Assembly: GCA_905221605.1 (NCBI GenBank)
Contig: CAJNDS010002117.1
Span: 62,001-126,000 of the forward strand
Source of the DNA: Symbiodinium natans
Lineage: Eukaryota > Sar > Dinophyceae > Suessiales > Symbiodiniaceae
Length of the DNA: 64,000 bases
Direction of reading: 5' to 3'
Made by a program: the position numbers and the translations under genes. Positions 61,801 through 64,000 of the stretch are shown here, one piece after another; within the stretch, counting starts at the first letter, position 1, and every line of letters begins with the position of its first letter. Below the pieces are notes generated by a model, which was not told the origin of the DNA, ran no database searches, and saw only the letters and a program-made list of their open reading frames with translations.

Positions 61801-64000
61801 AAGTGCAAAGAGAAGCTGAGGCCATGACTAATGCCTTCTTGCAGAATCTGCCCATTGGGGGCTTCAGCATACTTCATGACCTGCTCCAACCAGGTACGGC
61901 AGAGGTTTCGGCTCAATCCTCTCCCGATCAGGGCGCCTGGTCTGCATCGACGGGCGTGTAGTTCTGCCCAAAGGGTGCATGAATTTTGAAGATCGGGAAG
62001 AATGCGTCGATTCCAAAGGTTCGTGACCTCAACTGCAAAAGCACCATCAAAATTTAGCTACAGTATATGGCTCTCTCACCTGCACCGCAAGTAGGGTATC
62101 ACGAAGATACACTTTAAAGTAGCTTTCACTACTCGAACCGGGTGACACCCTAGCATCCTAGAGTTGTCTATCTAGATCGGGCGACGCATTTAGCAAAGTA
62201 GTTCTGGCTATCCAAATCGGACACATTTCGTAAAGCAGCCTTTGCTATCCAGATGCAGCGACAGATTCAGCAATGGGCATTGGCTGTCTAAAACGGACAC
62301 ACATTTAGGAAAGAGTATGTTTTGCTTTCTAGGCCTATCCAACTCGGGCAGCCCATTTACTAGAGTAGGTTTGGCTATCCAAACTATAGTAAGTAGCTCT
62401 GGCTATCCAAATCGAAGAAGCTTTGGCTGTCCAAATCGTGCGACATGTCCACTAATTAGCTCTGGCTGTCCAAATTGAGCGATGCGTCCAGTAAATAAAG
62501 TAGTTTGACTATGAAAAACGGGCGACAACTTTATTGAACCGCTTCATTCGCACATTCTGCATCTTAGAGCTTCCCATTCCTGCGATCTCATTTCTCTTAG
62601 CATCAGGCTCATCGGTGACCATCAACGTGACTCGCTGACCGAATTCGCCAGCCTTTCCAACAGTAAGACAGTCCGCAAGGCCGGCATTCAGACCACAGGT
62701 ACCCGAGTACAGCACAACAGCTTATGGTTCAGAGGATTCGCACGAGGGCAGCCCCTATGCCAAGTCATTGCAACGAGCTGGCCTGCATCATCTTTCTCAG
62801 GACCTGTGCGAAGCACATGGTAGTGCTGATCTCTCTTCCTTTGGATCCTGCCAGGTGCCAAGTCTCCAAGTCGAGAAGAGCCAGAAGGGGCGGGAGCCAT
62901 GAAGGCGATATCGACAGGGGCATGGGGTCATTAGGTGTCCGTTGACCCAAAAGCAATGGGATTGGTAAAAGACAACTTCCGTGAGCTCCAAAGAACCAGC
63001 TTTTGCAATGTAGACATGACATGGTCCCATCAGGGATGCAACAGGTCCTGTGTCAAACATGTCGTAAACATCGTGCTTGGGGATATCGACCAGCGCGGAC
63101 ACCTTGGCGTGCTCTTGAATGCAGTATGCGCATGAATCTACACGCAACTCGCTCAGACATGGTCAGACAAAGCACCTTCGCCGGCGATCGCAACGGAAGA
63201 AAGCCCCCGAGAGCCTGTCGCCGCTCCTTCAGGTACTTGACCTGCAAAACGGCCAACGGTTATCGGGAAGTGGCGCGCCCTTGCATCTTTTAGCTAATGT
63301 GATTAAATAGACCCGCCCAGTAGCAAAGCACACGTGGTTCTGTAAACATACGCTTGTCCGGGACATGTCATGTATGGGGCCTCTGGGGAGTCCTCCTTTA
63401 GTGCGAAGAAATTCTCCGCCTGGGGCAGGGGGATGCGTAAAAGCTGTTCATCCTGGAAGGAGCCCTGTGATGAGCGTCAGACATCAGCTTTTACCAGCTG
63501 CTCATCAGTTTTTGGAATGCCCATGGCATCGCCTCAGCTTCCAGCAATCAAGACAGCTAAGCTCTAAGGCGAGCCAGCTGTATCGGATCCAGAGAAGCTG
63601 GGCATCGTGCGATAAGCCTTCCTCAGTCAGTAGCACGAGTCTGCTGTTTCTCAGCCGATCGTGAGCAGGGTATTGGTAGCTTCATACGGACTGAGAAGTG
63701 AGCATGTCGGAGTCCGACATCATCTTCTTCTGGTGAACCGTGTTTCTTCCCAGGAAAGTTTGCAGGCTGTAGCCCTTGCAACAGGTAGGGTGCCCAGGTA
63801 AGCATCAGTTGGCAAAAAAACCTGATGCAGGCAACTCTGCGCAGCACCTTGAGGGTCTTGACGAGAATGACCTCAGAACACAAGCTCCATTGCAGTCGAG
63901 TCACATTGCGGTCAGGGCAGCTGCAATCGTGGAAGCAACAAAATTGGGCTGTCAAATGGCTGAGCTTTGGAGGCCAAGGTACGGTGGGTCGACCTCCCAT
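55866..64000 (-). CDS. aceE: Pyruvate dehydrogenase E1, homodimeric AceE type, C-terminal ~510 aa in 27 exons
   Basis: Thiamine-diphosphate E1 of the pyruvate dehydrogenase complex (oxidative decarboxylation of pyruvate, acetyl transfer to E2), of the bacterial single-chain type and not the mitochondrial alpha/beta type. Minus-strand exons: 64000-63983 (partial), 63871-63848, 63774-63693, 63532-63498, 63443-63381, 63241-63176, 63102-63048, 62838-62783, 62652-62609, 62027-61937, 61880-61829, 61608-61515, 61441-61426, 61308-61204, 61063-61028, 57879-57799, 57723-57664, 57535-57470, 57404-57369, 57313-57274, 57195-57172, 57000-56939, 56709-56626, 56534-56490, 56402-56325, 56214-56135, 55905-55866. 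Complete exons total 1515 nt, in phase to a TGA. Landmarks: [113 protein letters not shown]. No stop or frameshift, so it appears functional. The N-terminal half, including the ThDP GDG motif, lies beyond the right edge. Exon 16 may extend 24 nt further. Confidence 0.93.
58154..58894 (-). CDS. KH-domain RNA-binding protein, nested in the large aceE intron
   Basis: An uninterrupted 247-codon ORF. Residues ~1-45 are hydrophobic then mixed ([18 protein letters not shown] looks like a signal peptide, but may be intron read-through, since CAG|G acceptors lie at its edge). Residues ~50-115 are a low-complexity Pro/Ser/Gly/Lys linker ([18 protein letters not shown]). Residues ~125-235 form one KH domain: [19 protein letters not shown] contains the GxxG loop (GQQG), followed by [14 protein letters not shown] and [16 protein letters not shown]. 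The long loop with GRGSG resembles the BLOM7/KHDC4-SF1 type of KH domain, which binds single-stranded RNA. The ORF ends [11 protein letters not shown]-stop. It lies inside the 3.1-kb aceE intron (61027-57880) on the same strand, so it is either a nested intronless gene or a coding exon of an overlapping transcript. No upstream exon was identified. Confidence 0.75.
   Translation of the reverse strand: MLKLVLLAASCRSVATAFEPCRTVEVSDLSTLGLPLRFVRELLNLAKSKGDPQRPTQPATPAHPPSHPPPHANESSAKARGKGKEGKESKGKPSQSLLPKPPAVPHVPSSPSSPSSAKGQGKAKDAKVVPPRLHQHKVFLNSWKFDQKFGLNGRIIGQQGRNVKWIQAETGVSIGLAGRGSGLPESAQSEGLHVLLQSESRQSLDQAKRLTDELVETVNEQYAAWKAGSGASAWQEDKNKKRSQPY
58895..61027. other. Rest of the large aceE intron
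   Basis: This part is visibly more AT-rich than its surroundings (59650-60420). A plus-strand ORF of 132 codons (59741-60139) and a minus-strand ORF of 93 codons (59937-59656) overlap; neither is recognised. A short motif recurs at about 60160-60185 and 60285-60310 (ggtcacNaaaactcaNgc, gctcgag/gctcgaa). An inserted mobile-element remnant is possible but no terminal repeats were found. Confidence 0.4.
62160..62520. repeat. Degenerate ~45-bp tandem repeat
   Basis: Eight or so imperfect copies built around ggctatccaaatcgggcgac and cattTAGtAAAGTAGtt, with variable spacing. It lies entirely inside the aceE intron between exons 62652-62609 and 62027-61937. Two further copies occur near 51 kb. Confidence 0.85.

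Overview
The window looks like nuclear DNA of a dinoflagellate, most likely a symbiodiniacean; no species call is possible from sequence alone. The reasons are long non-coding stretches, very short exons, acceptors almost always AG|G, and donors that are mostly GC or GA instead of GT, a known dinoflagellate trait. Every gene I could resolve lies on the minus strand, which fits the unidirectional gene clusters known in this group. Most ORFs over 60 codons here are chance or simple-repeat readings; the real genes are split into exons of 16-360 bp, and I rebuilt them by eye from protein similarity plus splice phase.  Layout in the direction of transcription (right to left): (1) 64000-55866, the C-terminal ~510 residues of a bacterial-type homodimeric pyruvate dehydrogenase E1 (AceE) in 27 exons; its 3.1-kb intron holds a nested same-strand KH-domain ORF (58894-58154). 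(2) 52.8-47.2 kb, coiled-coil gene B with about 28 tiny exons. (3) 44809-42120, a complete six-exon amidase-signature hydrolase of 540 aa. (4) 40.9-33.0 kb, coiled-coil gene A, a diverged paralogue of B with the same exon order, whose introns carry large TTC, CT and 10-bp repeat arrays. (5) 30.7-30.3 kb, an exon-like ORF with one in-frame TGA. (6) 24 kb, an ORF whose strand I cannot settle. (7) 23.1-22.5 kb, two exons of a SET-domain (SMYD-like) methyltransferase. (8) 20.8-19.5 kb, an unrecognised multi-exon gene. (9) 19400-17158, a two-exon ankyrin-like multi-pass membrane protein of 715 aa. (10) 9.3-5.9 kb, a leucine-rich-repeat protein. (11) 1422-1, a pepsin-like aspartyl protease running off the left edge.  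The neighbours share no evident pathway: mitochondrial-type carbon metabolism, amide hydrolysis, proteolysis, protein methylation and structural coiled coils sit side by side, as expected for a co-oriented eukaryotic cluster and not an operon. Between genes I see microsatellites, poly-C runs, a 60-bp tandem repeat at 14.1-14.3 kb and a degenerate ~45-bp repeat at 62.2-62.5 kb that recurs near 51 kb. I found no rRNA, no convincing tRNA, no CRISPR array and no intact transposon.
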